Shown here piece by piece: positions 46,783 through 58,309 of a stretch of 64,000 nucleotides of DNA. The notes below the pieces were generated by a model. It saw only the letters and a list, made by a program, of their open reading frames with translations. It made no database searches and was not told where the DNA came from. Made by a program: the position numbers and the translations under genes. Positions within the stretch are counted from its first letter, which is position 1. The number at the start of each line of letters is the position of its first letter. The stretch comes from Jaapia argillacea MUCL 33604 (lineage: Eukaryota > Basidiomycota > Agaricomycetes > Jaapiales > Jaapiaceae), in assembly GCA_000697665.1 (NCBI GenBank), contig KL197716.1:1258214-1322213 (forward strand), in the 5' to 3' direction.

Positions 46783-48556
46783 ATGAAGACTGTCTACGCA
46801 CTGGGTTTCATCGGGCTAACCGCCCTCTCCGTTCGCGGCCAAGCTGCATTGTACGGTCAATGTAAGCCCGAGTTGTTCACTTTACCCCTCCTTGACCCTT
46901 GTAAACGCGTTTTTTTGTAATAACACAGGCGGCGGTACGGGTTGGACTGGTGCAACCACCTGTGTTGCAGGTGCTGTTTGCACGTACTCCAATGCTTGTA
47001 AGTATACGAATTCCACTCCTTTTCCTCCTCAAACCCACCATTTTTTAATCCTTTTTCAGATTACTCCCAGTGTCTCCCCGCAAGCACCACTGGCACGACT
47101 ACTACTCACTCGACCACCACCACCACCACCACCCACACAACCACCACCACCTCCGCCATGCCAACCACTACTGGGACTGGAACTGGCGCCTTGAAGTTCT
47201 ACGGTGTCAACATCGCTGGTTTCGATTTTGTTTGTCGCGTTCCTTTTTTTGTTTGTAACATTTCTGAATAGCGGTCTACAGGGATGCGACACCTCCGGTG
47301 ATTGCACTGAAGCTGGCGCTTACCCGCCTTTGGCTGTATACTATGGTCAGTGGCTTCACACTCGATCTATCCTCATGAGCTAAGTCGAATTTCTGCTGCA
47401 GGTGCTGATGGTGCCGGGCAGATGACCCACTTTGTCAACGATGATGGTTACAACATGTTCAGTATGTGCCCAATTCTGGATGGTGATGACGACGTACTAA
47501 CCGTTAGCGTTCAGGGTTGCCCGTCAGCTGGCAATTCTTGACCAACAACGCCGAAACTGGGGTTCTCAACACCACCACACTCGCCGAATACAACACCCTC
47601 GTTCAGGATTGTTTGGCCACTGGCGCTTACTGTATCATTGATATCCACAACTACGCCAGGTTCAACGGAGCGGTTCGTCGATACACTTGTATCTTCGCAC
47701 CGGCAGTATGCTTATTATCTCCGACGTATGATAGATTATTGGCCAGGGAGGACCTTCCAACGAGATCTTCGCTGAACTCTGGGGCAACATTGCCAGCTAC
47801 TACGCCTCTGAATCCAAGATCGTCTTCGGAGTGTCAGTCCGTTTCCTATTTTTCTCAAGCCCTCGTTCTTACGTGCGATTGTTTTGCAGTATGAACGAGC
47901 CCCACGACCTCAACGTCACACTCTGGGCTGGGTCAGTCCAGGCTGCAGTCACCGCCATTCGTAACGCGGGGTAGGATTTCCCCTCAAACGCGTTGCTCTG
48001 GTCTAATCTCTTCACTCCCTTAGCGCCACCACTCAGATGATTCTCCTTCCTGGTGACAACTACACTTCGGCTGCCACCATCTGGTCCGACGGCTCTGGTG
48101 CCGCACTTTTGCTTGTCACAAACCCCGACGGCACCACCACCAACCTCATCTTCGACGTCCACAAGTACCTCGACTCTGACAACTCTGGTACTTCCGACGT
48201 CTGTGTCACCGACAACGTCAGTGAAGCTTGGGAGCCTCTTGCTGCCTGGTTGCGCACAAACGGTCGTCTAGCTCTCAACACGGAGACTGGTGGAGGGAAT
48301 ACAGCCTCTTGTGTCCAGTATATGTGCCAGCAAATCGCATACATGAAGGCTAATGCTTCTGATGGTGTGTAACCCCTTCCTCCGCTGACTTGTATAGCTG
48401 GAGCTGATGTGAACCCGGTTTGTAGTTATCCTTGGATATGTTGGCTGGGCTGCTGGAAACTTTGCTACGACCTACGTCCTCAGCGAGACTCCCACCGACA
48501 CCAACGGCGTCTGGACCGATGCTGAGCTCGTTACCTCCTGCATGGCCCCTAAATAG
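46783..48556 (+). CDS. Secreted endo-beta-1,4-glucanase: CBM1 + GH5 (EG II type)
   Basis: This cuts internal bonds of cellulose outside the cell. The signal peptide is MKTVYALGFIGLTALSVRGQ. The N-terminal fungal cellulose-binding module CBM1 follows (LYGQCGGTGWTGATTCVAGA, VCTYSNAYYSQCLP, with its aromatic face). A Thr/Ser linker (about 40 residues, mostly Thr and His) comes next. The GH5 catalytic domain starts LKFYGVNIAGFDFGCDTSGD. It holds MFRLPVSWQFLTNN, IIDIHNYARFNG, VFGVMNEPHD (acid/base Glu), LIFDVHKYLDSDNSG and LALNTETGGG (nucleophile Glu), and ends LVTSCMAPK at the stop 48554-48556. There are about ten exons; intron 1 splits the first CBM1 Cys codon (46862/46929). Both catalytic Glu are present. 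It points to plant-litter or wood decay. Confidence 0.95.
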
Positions 48557-49093
48557 ACCATGGATTAGAAGAGTCGCCGCATAGAAGGATAAAAGTATTC
48601 GCCTTCTGTCTGTAATCTCATGTCATGATTAAATGCGAAATGAGTGCTCTACGTCCTGTTTGAAAGAGTCAAAATGAAAGCATCCATGCCACGGGTTCTG
48701 TTGGACATCCTGCATAGCAACGCCAATAGTGTACCTGTCCTTTGATTAATGAACATTATCATGTGCAAACTCATTGCAACGCAGGACGTTCAGAAAGACT
48801 GTCCCTGTGATCGCCAGATTGCCGAGAGAATGCACGTGAGTGTCTTCGTCATTGCACCGAGATGACCGACGGCGACAGCTTTCATGATCAGTGTCACTTC
48901 GCATTCGCTGCGCACTGTCAGAATCGCAGTCAAAGAACCTCTCCCGGTCTTTCGATGGCCATATTACCGGACTACCAATACTATAAATACCGGCGTGCTT
49001 TCTCTTGCTTCACGCCACATTCCCTCTCCTAGACACCATCACCAACCCCGACATCACCACCGTTCGCAGCGTCTTTTATCGACCGAAGCAACA
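48557..49093. other. Intergenic region between endoglucanase and glutathione peroxidase
   Basis: This holds the endoglucanase 3' end and the peroxidase promoter (TATAAAT at 48982-48988). A frame open from 48884 joins the peroxidase in frame and would add 70 Arg/His-rich residues. However, its Met lies upstream of the TATA box, so it is probably not used. Confidence 0.5.
48982..48988 (+). promoter_or_regulatory. TATA box of the glutathione peroxidase gene
   Basis: TATAAAT lies 112 bases before the chosen start at 49094 and downstream of the only earlier in-frame Met (48884). This argues for the shorter protein. Confidence 0.45.
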
Positions 49094-49796
49094 ATGTCGA
49101 GTGCTTTCTACAACCTGAAGGCTGATTTACCTGGAGGAAAGATTTACGACTTCCAGGAATTGAAGGGGAAGGTTGTTTTGATCGCGAACACCGCTTCTCA
49201 ATGGTACGCACCCCCGCTAGATATGTGAAGACCATTCATCGATCCCTTTGCTTGATTAGCGGCTTCACGCCTCAATACAAAGGCGTGTAACATCATCCAG
49301 ATGGGGCGACGTACTGATGCTGAACGTGTGTGGTTAGGCTTACAAGCCCTACATGAGAAGTACAAGGACCAGGGACTAGTCGTCCTCGGCTTCCCTTGTA
49401 ACCAAGTTCGTAGCACCCTCTCTCTACCACTTCATGCATCTGATCTACTTTGTCAGTTTGGTGGCCAAGAACCAGGTACCGACGCAGACATCAGCCAGTT
49501 CTGTGAACTCAACCACGGAGTCACTTTCACTCTCATGAAGAAATCCGACGTGAATGGAGACAATACCAATGAGGTATTCAAGTGGTTGAAGAATGAAAAG
49601 TCGGGTCTCTTGGGGATGACGAGGATCAAGGTCAGTTTTCATCGTCTACCTTCCCAGGATCGTCGTGGTTGACGTGCGTTCGCTTTAGTGGAATTTTGAA
49701 AAATTCCTGGTTGACAAGGAGGGCAAGGTGGTTGGTCGGTGGGCTTCTACTACCTCACCTTCGGCCCTAGATGATGAGATCAAGAAGTTGTTATGA
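49094..49796 (+). CDS. Glutathione peroxidase (thioredoxin-peroxidase-like GPx)
   Basis: It reduces hydrogen peroxide and lipid hydroperoxides, in fungi usually with thioredoxin. The protein starts [20 protein letters not shown]. The redox Cys lies in NTASQCGFTPQYK (Cys in place of the animal selenocysteine). The second conserved block is [20 protein letters not shown], and the Gln and Trp-type residues of the tetrad follow in [19 protein letters not shown]. It ends [10 protein letters not shown]. There are six exons, about 160 residues. The intron between QYK and GLQALHEKY keeps the conserved frame only if it runs 49283-49337 with a GC donor (GCGTGT...AG); GT donors nearby break the frame. 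Confidence 0.93.
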
Positions 49797-50105
49797 CTCG
49801 GACTGGATGGATGTATGGCCAATTCGAAGCTGTGAGGTCCGTTAACCCCAATTACTGGAGGGTGAAGTTTCGAAATGAACTGTAAAGAAGATACGATGGT
49901 GTAAGAGTGCGACGAGTCCGTCATGCCATGTTGACTCCCTTGGACTGCATCCCTGGCCCGTCCCAGGCGACGCATAAAACCGCTCACTCGAGGCGATATG
50001 CCGCCCACGTGATTGGTTTGCACGTGATGGTAAATGACATCACCGTCAGCCACTCCCGATCACGGTTTGACCTCCCGTCGATCACCTTCACCCGCTCCAC
50101 ACCAC

Positions 50106-50112
50106 TATAAAG
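50106..50112 (+). promoter_or_regulatory. TATA box of the coiled-coil protein gene
   Basis: TATAAAG lies 54 bases before the start codon at 50160. It also lies downstream of the farther in-frame Met at 50034, which supports the later start. Confidence 0.55.
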
Positions 50113-50159
50113 AGCATCCGTTCAATGGCATCACCACCTTCATCTTTTCCAAATTCTCC

Positions 50160-51414
50160 ATGCACCAAACCCCAACACCAGCCAGCGAAAATTCTGTTTA
50201 TTTCGACGCTCCTATCATGCATATCCATACCGACGACACTACGACAGGCTCTGCTGGGCCGGACCCACGTTCTGATACTTCGTCATACTCCGAAGGACAT
50301 AGAGGTGCCGTGAATGGCGCTGGCGTCCATGACGGAGGAGTTGATATTGACGAGCAGCAGAGGATTGGGCCATTTGGTGATAGGCACAGCGTTAGCAGTC
50401 GTGGCAGTGGATCGAATAAGGTCGGCACGAGGAGCCCGACTCCCAAGTCACATCGTTCGTCCATACTCAATACCAACGGCGCCAACACCGATGGAACTTC
50501 CCATTCGAGGGGAGTCACACTCGTCGACCCTCCTCGTTCGACTTCGCCCATCCCGACTGACTATGCCAACGGTACCGGCAACGGTACAGGTAGCGTTCGT
50601 TATGGCGATGGAACCAACGAGGGTGGAGGCCGCGGAAAGTTTGGTTCAGTATCCGGCTCGAACAAGTTGAGGAAGAGTACGAGTGTTCGTAGTGGGACGT
50701 TCGCGAGGGGACCTGGTACGATCGGTCCTGGTGCTACGCCGGAGATGGATGAGAGTTTTCATCAGAGGGAGAGGACTGCCGAGAGTGGGTTGTCGGATAA
50801 ACAAATGAGTAAGATTCGGAAGGAGGAGGGTGAGTCGCTTTGTTTATCTTTTGTGAGGTGGGGCTGATTGGAGTGTTGTTAGTGAAAGCCGGGAAACAAC
50901 TTTCGAAAGTTATCAAGAGTGAACAAAAGTCGGAGAAGGATGCTTTGAGTAACGCCGTTCGTGAGTTGGCTGAACTCCAAAAGCTCCAAAAACAAGCTAT
51001 CAAGGTCTGCCTCCTTCCATCCTACCAACTGCTCTTACCCATCATTTCCGTTTCAATCTAACCTCGCCCACTCACTCCAGGACGAAGCAGCTACTCACCG
51101 AACTCACCGAACTCTCCTCAAATCACACCACAAATCCGAACTAGCCTACCTCGCGGCCAAATCGGCCTACGAAGAGTCCTGTGCTAAGCTCCGCGCGCAA
51201 GAAGAAGCACTGGAAAGGTGTAGAGAGTATGCGAGTGGCGTTACTGATATGGTTGGGGAGAAATGTAGGGAGGTTGAGGAGATGAGGGTTGGGAAGAGGG
51301 TTGATGATGTAAGTCACTTTTTCTCATCTGTTGGTTGGGTGCATCGGGCTGATTCGTCTTTGGATACAGAGGGAGAGAGAAGCCAAGTTGGCGCAGCTTG
51401 CTGGGAGGGCCTGA
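50160..51414 (+). CDS. Coiled-coil protein with disordered N-terminus (basidiomycete Ncp1-like)
   Basis: It begins MHQTPTPASENSVYFDAPIM. Residues up to about 200 are disordered and rich in Ser, Gly, Thr and Asn with SP/TP sites. The C-terminal half is helical: ESGLSDKQMSKIRKEE, VKAGKQLSKVIKSEQKSEKD, ALSNAVRELAELQKLQKQAI, RTLLKSHHKSELAYLAAKSA and KLRAQEEALERCREYASG, a long coiled coil. The last short exon is REREAKLAQLAGRA with its stop at 51412-51414. There are four to five exons. Proteins of this shape in Agaricomycetes are often named 'DNA binding protein Ncp1'. I recall the name, not the evidence for DNA binding. Confidence 0.75.
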
Positions 51415-51957
51415 TTTGGCTAGGGGTTCTGTGGAAGACTGCCTGAGTATATGTTGCTACAGAGTTATGGCTTCGTATAATAGATGAATATAATTCGCGA
51501 TACCCTGTCGTGTTCATAGTATTGTTGAGGGCCGATGGAGTTAACAATGTCACTCTCAACAACGGCAGGATCGTCAGGAACGCGGCCAAGGTTAGGGTTA
51601 CGGTGAACGGCGGCCGCGACGATGGGAAGGCCAGGCTCTGCCAAGCCTACCTCTCCAATATTCAATATTCGAAATATGATCGATTTGGACTTCTCTGCGC
51701 TTGCATGGGTTCGAATCCCTTTGCTGGCCTCCCTCCTCCTTTTTCCTTCCGTTTCGCTTCCCTCCATACGGTCTTGTCGTGTCTTATGCTGGAAAAGTAA
51801 TCGGGAGTCCGAAGTGCATTGGGATCTGAAATGACAGGTATGGCTGATCGACATAGCGTTGAAGGTCTTCGAGCGACCCTGGCGGAAAATTATAGTTCTT
51901 GTGCGTTTTTCTTCTCCAGAGCGCACTACGTGGACTCTTGAGCTGGATAATGACTGC
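51415..51957. other. Intergenic region with a tRNA-like relic
   Basis: 51629-51730 has a perfect B-box-type GGGTTCGAATCCC (51707-51719) and 6 of 7 matching acceptor-stem bases (GGCCAG / CTGGCC). The A-box and D-arm are missing and the T-stem has a mismatch, so it is not a working tRNA. It may be a pseudo-tRNA or SINE remnant. The N-terminal exon of the next gene may also lie here. Confidence 0.35.
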
Positions 51958-53545
51958 ATGGGCGGTGGCGTAGTATCGTCTCTGGCGTTCTTGCTATGGG
52001 ACGTTTGTGTTACTTTTGATGAAGAGGTGGAATATATCTGGAGGTGAGGATCACTCGTTGTGTGCGATAGGTGTGGCGTGGTGGTGAAGGAATGAGTGTC
52101 TGACGTCTCATCTGGCTTCTCGATCACGTCGGATAGACAACCATGGACATCACCATCTAAACCCCTCTTTCTCTTTTTAAGATATTTTTCATTGATAGCC
52201 CAGTGGTGAGTCTTTTCCTTCCACCCACCACATTCCCATTCCCATTCCCTAATCCGGTCCTTCCACTCATTTCCACCTATATCCTAGTTATCAGGATAGA
52301 TGAATTGATATAACACCTTCCTTTGATCTTGCTAGCATCTTATTCGTGCCAAATATCGGTTTCCCACATAGTGTCCTTTCCGGTAACCCAAATTGTCGAC
52401 CATGGTTCTTATTCAAAGCAGCTGGGTTCCAGCTTTTGGTGTTGGCTGTTGAGCTTATACTTATGATGAGAGGTGCGTCATTCGTTCGAACTCACACCTA
52501 CCCTCCAGCCCCCTTATTTTCACTGTATATTCATTCACCCATTCATTCACGGATTAACTTGCACCAAACAGTCTACGCCCTGTATCGTCGAGCAACATGG
52601 ATAAAAACGACCCTTCGGACGCTCTTCTCGATCGAACTCCTCTTCCTTCTCCCCGTTTATGTCTCTCTACTGCCACTCATAGAGGTGGACGCTGTGTGTC
52701 AGCCAAAGAAGAACGCTGTTAGTTCTTTGTATTTGCATTTGCTAATGTCGGTGTTGTTCTGTTCCTTTCCCCTGTTCCGTCCTCTCCCCCCGTAGCTTCA
52801 CATCACCTTTCCTCACATCCTTTCATCGTGTCTCCGCCCTAGCGTCCAAATCTATCCATCTTCCCCTTGCTTTCATGTTCCTTCTCCTTCAATCCGATCC
52901 CGAAAGCAATACTAACATTCGTTGCTACGATATAGCGGTATAACAGTCCTAGTCCAAACCGTCCTCTTCTCCCTAACCCTCATCCGTTCCCTCACACCAA
53001 TCAAAGAAGGTTGGCGAAAAGTCCCAGCGATCCTCGCCGTCCTAGCTAGGGATGGAACATGGGCTTTTGGGTTAATTTTCGGTTCGTTCGATCCACCCCT
53101 TACAATTGTATGACGTTGGGGTTATTCATCAGGTGTGGGTAGGTTTGATGTTGATCAGTGAAGTTTTCTATTTGTTGTTGGGTCCTTTGATAAGAAATAT
53201 CACTTTCACGTATGTCTTGTCCCCCTTTTCCTTTTGCTTGGTTGACGAGTAATTTGGGATTGGAAATCTAGGTGGTTTATGACTATCCTATCATTCTCCG
53301 TAAGTCCTAACACCCTTCGCACCTCTTCGCCTCCCCCCAAACACGTCATACATCAGGGAACGAGATTGGTTTTAAACCTTCACAACGTCGGCGCCGCCCA
53401 AATCGCACAAGAGATCTCAGGTCCGCAGTTAACGTCCTGTATTGATATATTTGGGGTGGAGTCGATGGCGGAGGATGTTGATGAGGGAGGTAATCGGGGT
53501 GGAGATGACGGAGATTCTGGTGAGAGTTCGGGGCGGGCTAGTTGA
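51958..53545 (+). CDS. Multi-helix membrane protein, DUF6533 family
   Basis: This is an Agaricomycete-expanded membrane family of unknown function, often with seven helices. The conserved N-terminal DUF6533 block is visible across one intron: LAFLLWDVCVTFDEEVEYIW, then RQPWTSPSKPLFLFLRYFSL, then IAQ. Further helices are FLFKAAGFQLLVLAVELILM, MRVYALYRRATWIK (the typical motif), FSIELLFLLPVYVSLLPLIE, VLVQTVLFSLTLIRSLTPIK, GVLGLMLISEVFYLLLGPLI and WFMTILSFSGTRLVLNLH. The tail is acidic/Gly-rich (DVDEGGNRGGDDGDSGESSG). There are about eight exons. The start is uncertain: Met 51958 is close to the first helix, and an upstream exon beginning at 51840 (MADRHSVEGLRATLAENYSS) is possible. Confidence 0.78.
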
Positions 53546-55004
53546 AGACCTTGGTTTGGGCACGTGACTTGGGAACGGCTGTTGCGGTGTACGAGTGAGA
53601 CCATTGTGTGGTTGATGATCGTTACGAACATGGAGGAGACGATCAATTCAGGGTCCGAGTGACTGTCTGACACGTCTCTTGAATCTTGGATGTGGATCCA
53701 CAATGCCATTGACATCCTCGATGCGTCGATTATCAACCCAACAATATCTCCTTCTTCCGATATCCCCTCCACGTCCCCCTTTCGACGCACATGTCTGGCG
53801 ATGAACACCAGCGCATGTCGCGTTGAATACTCAATTGAAGGATAGGCCAAATGCAATGGGTTTAGTAGTGATTGCACGAGGGCTGCGATTCAGTTTTGGA
53901 TGGCTAAGGTAGCTGGGAATCTGTAGCTGCACCACTGTTTGATGATGGATATTTGTATCCTGCAGGAAGCTATCTATGATGCCCTCCCGATAATCGATGT
54001 GTTGTGGCTCCTATTCATGCAATACCGTACTATCCTTCTGTGGAAGGATCAGACGAGTTGAGGGTGGCAGAAATTCTCCCACACACCCACTCTCCGTTTT
54101 CCTCATCTCGGTGTTCCATGGAGTCGCAAATCTGGCACCCGAAACTCCTACCGAAGGACGTACTGCTGCTCCTGTGTCTATAGGGTAAACCAGATAGCCT
54201 TTTAACCACTCTTCGTCTATCATTCCGGTCAGAGGCTCCTGCTTCAAGCTTTTACCGCGAAAGGAGTACTCGAACCCGAAAGGGTTTGTTCGTCGTGCGG
54301 CGACCGTGGATTCCAAGATCCCCAATTACTGCTCAAATTTCGATATGTGTCTTGACACTGCTACCATCTATCCCTACGGTAGGGTTTTCATTGTATCTGA
54401 CGGGATACAGTGTTACTGACTGTGGCGCCCCGCATCTGTAGATGTGCATGTCTCGATCCGTTGCGCGGAAAACGTGAAGGTGAATTTTAAGGATTTTACG
54501 ACATCCACTGGCAAAATTTAACAACTTGCAATTCGGCGAATGGTTCGGATGCACAAGAGTACTCGCAGGCTTTTCACTTCGAGGATAAATTTTTTGGGGC
54601 CCCAAGATTCCAAGCTTCAAGGTTCAGCGTTAGGAGCGATCCTTCATTCGTATCCGTGTTTTGAACCTCCCCACGAAGACCGAGGCTCATTAGGAGAAAC
54701 TAATCACGCACCGCTGATCTTCCGGTGTTCGTCTTGGGCACGTTGCATTTTCGTCCTTCTCAACACAACCCAGATCTCTCATTACGCCGCGGTGAGTGGG
54801 AGTAGGCATGGCAGTACGTGATATTGTCAGGGATTTCCCAAGTCTCTCACTTAGCAATCGTTGCTTCGTCCCGAACTCCGAGGTTCCTATGGATACTCAT
54901 TTCACCTTAGCCTTGGAGTCAAGCTGCAGTGGGTCGCAAGTACGTCAATATGTCTCGCTGTTTTCGGCGTAGATTAAATCCCTACTCAGAGTCCTTCGTC
55001 CAGG
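53546..55004. other. Gene-free region before the solo LTR
   Basis: Open frames on the minus strand (53380-53877, 54011-54325, 54333-54620) show no domain or splice logic. No RNA gene or tandem repeat was found. Confidence 0.4.
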
Positions 55005-55521
55005 TGATGAAGATCTAATGAAGTGACTGGTTAGAAGCGCACAGGTGGTGAACTCAATGTCTGTACAAAGAGATAAATCCTCAGACAAGGCTTGTAAGAC
55101 TTGATCTATTAGAAAGGTAAATACCTGTACAAAGAGATAAACTACAAGACAGGTTAGTCCAGGAAGTACATAGGATCATACAAGAGACTTACTCCTCAGA
55201 CAAGGCTTGTAAGACTTGATCTGAGGAGTTGAGGACACAACCCACACAGTTTATATAGACTACAGAGAATAGCATGACATCATAGAAAGAAATGCATAGA
55301 AAAGGGTAGAAACTGTGATCGCACAATACTGAGCAAGGATGATGTGAGGATGGGCAAAAGGATTGCTCTATCTACTGACTAACTATCTTACTCAGCTACC
55401 TACCAGATGACATCACGCTGACTGAGACTGTGTAAGTCGCATTCTAGCAAGTTCCGTCAAGGACAAGCAGCGCGTCTGTGACTGTGACATCACATGATGG
55501 TGACATCACACTGCTTCAACA
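55005..55521 (-). mobile_element. Solo LTR of an LTR retrotransposon (fossil)
   Basis: This is a 517-base element flanked by a perfect 5-base target duplication CCAGG (55000-55004 and 55522-55526). Its ends are a short imperfect inverted pair: on the minus strand it begins TGTTGAAG and ends CTTCATCA. A TATA-like TATATAA on the minus strand lies near 55247-55253, in the usual place for an LTR promoter. Inside, two words are duplicated: a 30-base word at 55078-55107 and 55193-55222, and TGTACAAAGAGATAAA (55061 and 55126). No internal coding part is present, so it is a relic left by recombination between two LTRs. Superfamily (Copia or Gypsy) cannot be told from the LTR alone. The perfect target duplication suggests it is not very old. 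Confidence 0.82.
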
Positions 55522-55526
55522 CCAGG

Positions 55527-58309
55527 AATTCTCGTTGGCTTGCTATTGGCGATACTAGTAACTTTTGAGCCTATCTCGAATATCTCCACTTCTCCTTGAA
55601 GTCCCGCCGCTGAGAATCTTGGTGGTGGTCATGATATCCTTTTATGGAAGGATCATACTCACTCACTCAACGCCACCATACGCCACGATGCTCCCCACCC
55701 TGCAAATCACCCTGGGCGACTTTGTCCGGCTGTCCGTACTGTCCTTCCGCTTCGCAGTTTGCGCTGTTTGTCGCCGTTCTGAAAGAGCGGACATATTCTC
55801 GACATTCTCCACTACATTCTCCGATGCCGTCCAGCTACTCTTCTCGCGACCGTTTCGTCCCGCTTGACGGAAGGGCTCTAGTCCCAACTCTCCCACAACA
55901 GTTCATCTCCCACTCTTCAAACTTAAGCGATCAGCCTTACAATCCACCCTCGACCTGACTCCCTATCTCCCCCGTTTTGATACGGATGTTCCCGAATCGC
56001 CATATTGCACCACTTCCAGCCTGGACCTACTGCATACTCGAAAGTCAACTTGCCCCATCCCAATCCTGGCCTCATCGCTTTTTCATCTCTGGCGGCGACG
56101 TATCCCAGATAGTACTTGATAGTGCTGATCTTCACTAATGGCCTGTTGTCTGACCATGCGAACCACTCGGCATCTCCCTTTAGGCTACGATTTTGAGTTG
56201 GGATCCGCGGTACGCATTCTAGCCTTCATGCCGCTATACTGGAACTGGAACTGCTAACCGTGAAGCCCTTTCCCATTAGGTGAGGTACACTTGCGTGCCT
56301 TTTTGGTCTTTGGGCCCGAGTCCAATAGGGTCTTAGATAGAACGAGCCCCCATGCTGCGTATTGGCTCACTGCCATTGGTCTACCCCCCGGTATGATTCC
56401 GCGTAGATATTCCAATGACTACCTATATGCGCTCAAATGAGCGGGGACAGTTTGCTCTCAAGCGCACACGGGAGCAAATTCGCGATACGGGAGGTGCGAT
56501 TCCATTGGAGTCTGATACATAATTGACCTGCCCGTGAACACTCGAAAGTCCCGGCTCTGGTCGCCAATTATCTATGCGAGGACTTTCAAAGTCGTCTCTC
56601 GTTGACGGTCCTCCGTCTGGTACTTCTTCGCTGTAAATATCTTGTTCTGTTTTCTTGGCTGCACGTAAGTCGCGCGAGGTTGAATATTGGTGCGAAGCAA
56701 TGAGACTAGCTATGAAGGCAAGTGGTATCCACCCTGTGGCAACCGGCGCGAATGTCCGGTGAGGGCAGCCCAAGGCAAATATTCTTCTAAGTAGTCAGAA
56801 CTTTTTGCGCAGGGCATGTACGGCTGAGAATGCCATGAGGGCTGATTTTTGTTTGTTGACCTGAACGTTGACGCAGCGAAGAAAATGCGTGAAGACGCAC
56901 ACACGTCATCGGTGGGCATCAACTGTCTAGATGGGATGAAATTCTCGGCTTTCAGCTAGATCTGCCGATCCACTGCATTGGCCGACCACTGCTGGCCGGC
57001 GCTTCGCCTTGGGACTTGGTAGCATCGATCAACGCCGTCGAGGTTTCGAGACCATGGGGGACAACGCGGTCGGGGGAGCTAGGCAGGAGTCGACGTTGTA
57101 CCAGCGTAATAGAGTCTCGGCATGAAAGTTTTGATACTTGGGTAAGCGGGGCGGGAAGCTTTGTGGGGGACCCGGATACAGGATTGGGGTCAAAAACGCT
57201 ATCAGGAAGGACAGGGGGATATCGCAAATCAAAATTTCGAAAGCGGCGTATCCAACGAATAAAACGGTGGGTGAAGCGGATTGGTGGGTTTTCGACTGAC
57301 CCTGCAGTGTCGCGACGTTGAGAGATGGTGCCTTTGCCGTCGAGAATGCCAGCCGCAGGCCGCGACGGCGCTGACATCTTCGCACCCAGCACCATTTCAC
57401 ATGTCGAAAATTGACAACATGTTATTGGACTGGGCCTGGGGATGATGCGCTGACTCCAGAGGCCAAAACTCGCCTGGCAAAAGATTACTGGCTGCTTGCC
57501 ACGACCGCGGACAATAAAAAAAAGATATGGAGATAGAATATTGAATCTTTGGACTGAACCCTGGTGGAACGGGAGGTAATTTGAATGCCACAAGCTGGTC
57601 TGCTTACAATAATTGATGTGACGGGGACCAGGTGAAACCTCTCCGAGGTCGAGCGTCGGTAATTGTGATGTGCCTGGGATCAAGCAACGAGCTCGAGCGG
57701 GCGATGGATACTCCAATGATGCGCCAGACGGTGCGAGACAAGAATCCAACCCTCGATCAAATCGGTCCAGCCGCTTACTCCGTCCGTCCTCTACAGACCT
57801 CGTACTTTTGCGGGGCAGAAGCACGAAAGACCCGTGTAGGCCCGTTCATCGGAATGGCTATCTCGCTGTCACCTCGCTGTGCGGAGAGCTGGCATGAAAT
57901 CCAGGAAATTGGTGCGAAGGGAATTTTGAATTTCAGGAGACAAACCGAGAGGAATGCAAGTCGGGATTCCCACGTTTGTCGATGCCTCGGCTTCACCGCT
58001 TTCGTGATGCCATTTTCATATTTGTCTCCACAACGCTCGACCTCGAACCTGGTCCCAACCTCGACCGCCACCAAGCAGAGTTCCCGATTACCCGTACACG
58101 GTTCTCTGCCAGGGATGCCACTTTTTACAAGCTAACCTGAAACGATCGCGTTCAAGGGTCCCGGCTGCCGACTACCATAGGAAACCATGGTAGTTCTTGT
58201 CTACTTTAAAACCTCGATGCGACTCGTCCAATTCTTCACCATCCTCATCTCCACCTCGGACCACCACCACCACCCGACCTAACTTCTTCTCCTTCTCACC
58301 TTCATCACA
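55527..58309. other. Unassigned region of about 2.8 kb with open frames
   Basis: Several frames are long but unrecognised. On the plus strand 55820-55958 (MPSSYSSRDRFVPLDGRALV...) could be a first exon. On the minus strand, 56423-56773 has a membrane-helix-like GWIPLAFIASLIAS followed by a hydrophilic tail, and 56952-57824 is open for 290 codons without a domain. An overlapping frame at 57029-57400 contains a hydrophobic stretch (ILICDIPLSFLIAFL). A small unrecognised gene on the minus strand is possible; I cannot define its exons. The last 150 bases, C-rich, are the promoter of the protoglobin gene. Confidence 0.35.

Noticed and set aside
48884-49093. N-terminal extension of glutathione peroxidase that could be a mitochondrial presequence
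   Set aside because: Its Met lies upstream of the TATA box at 48982, and the added part is His/Arg/Pro-rich without a usual presequence helix. The start at 49094 fits better.
53380-53877. Minus-strand open frame of 165 codons over the end of the DUF6533 gene
   Set aside because: It is antisense to a well-supported exon and has no domain.
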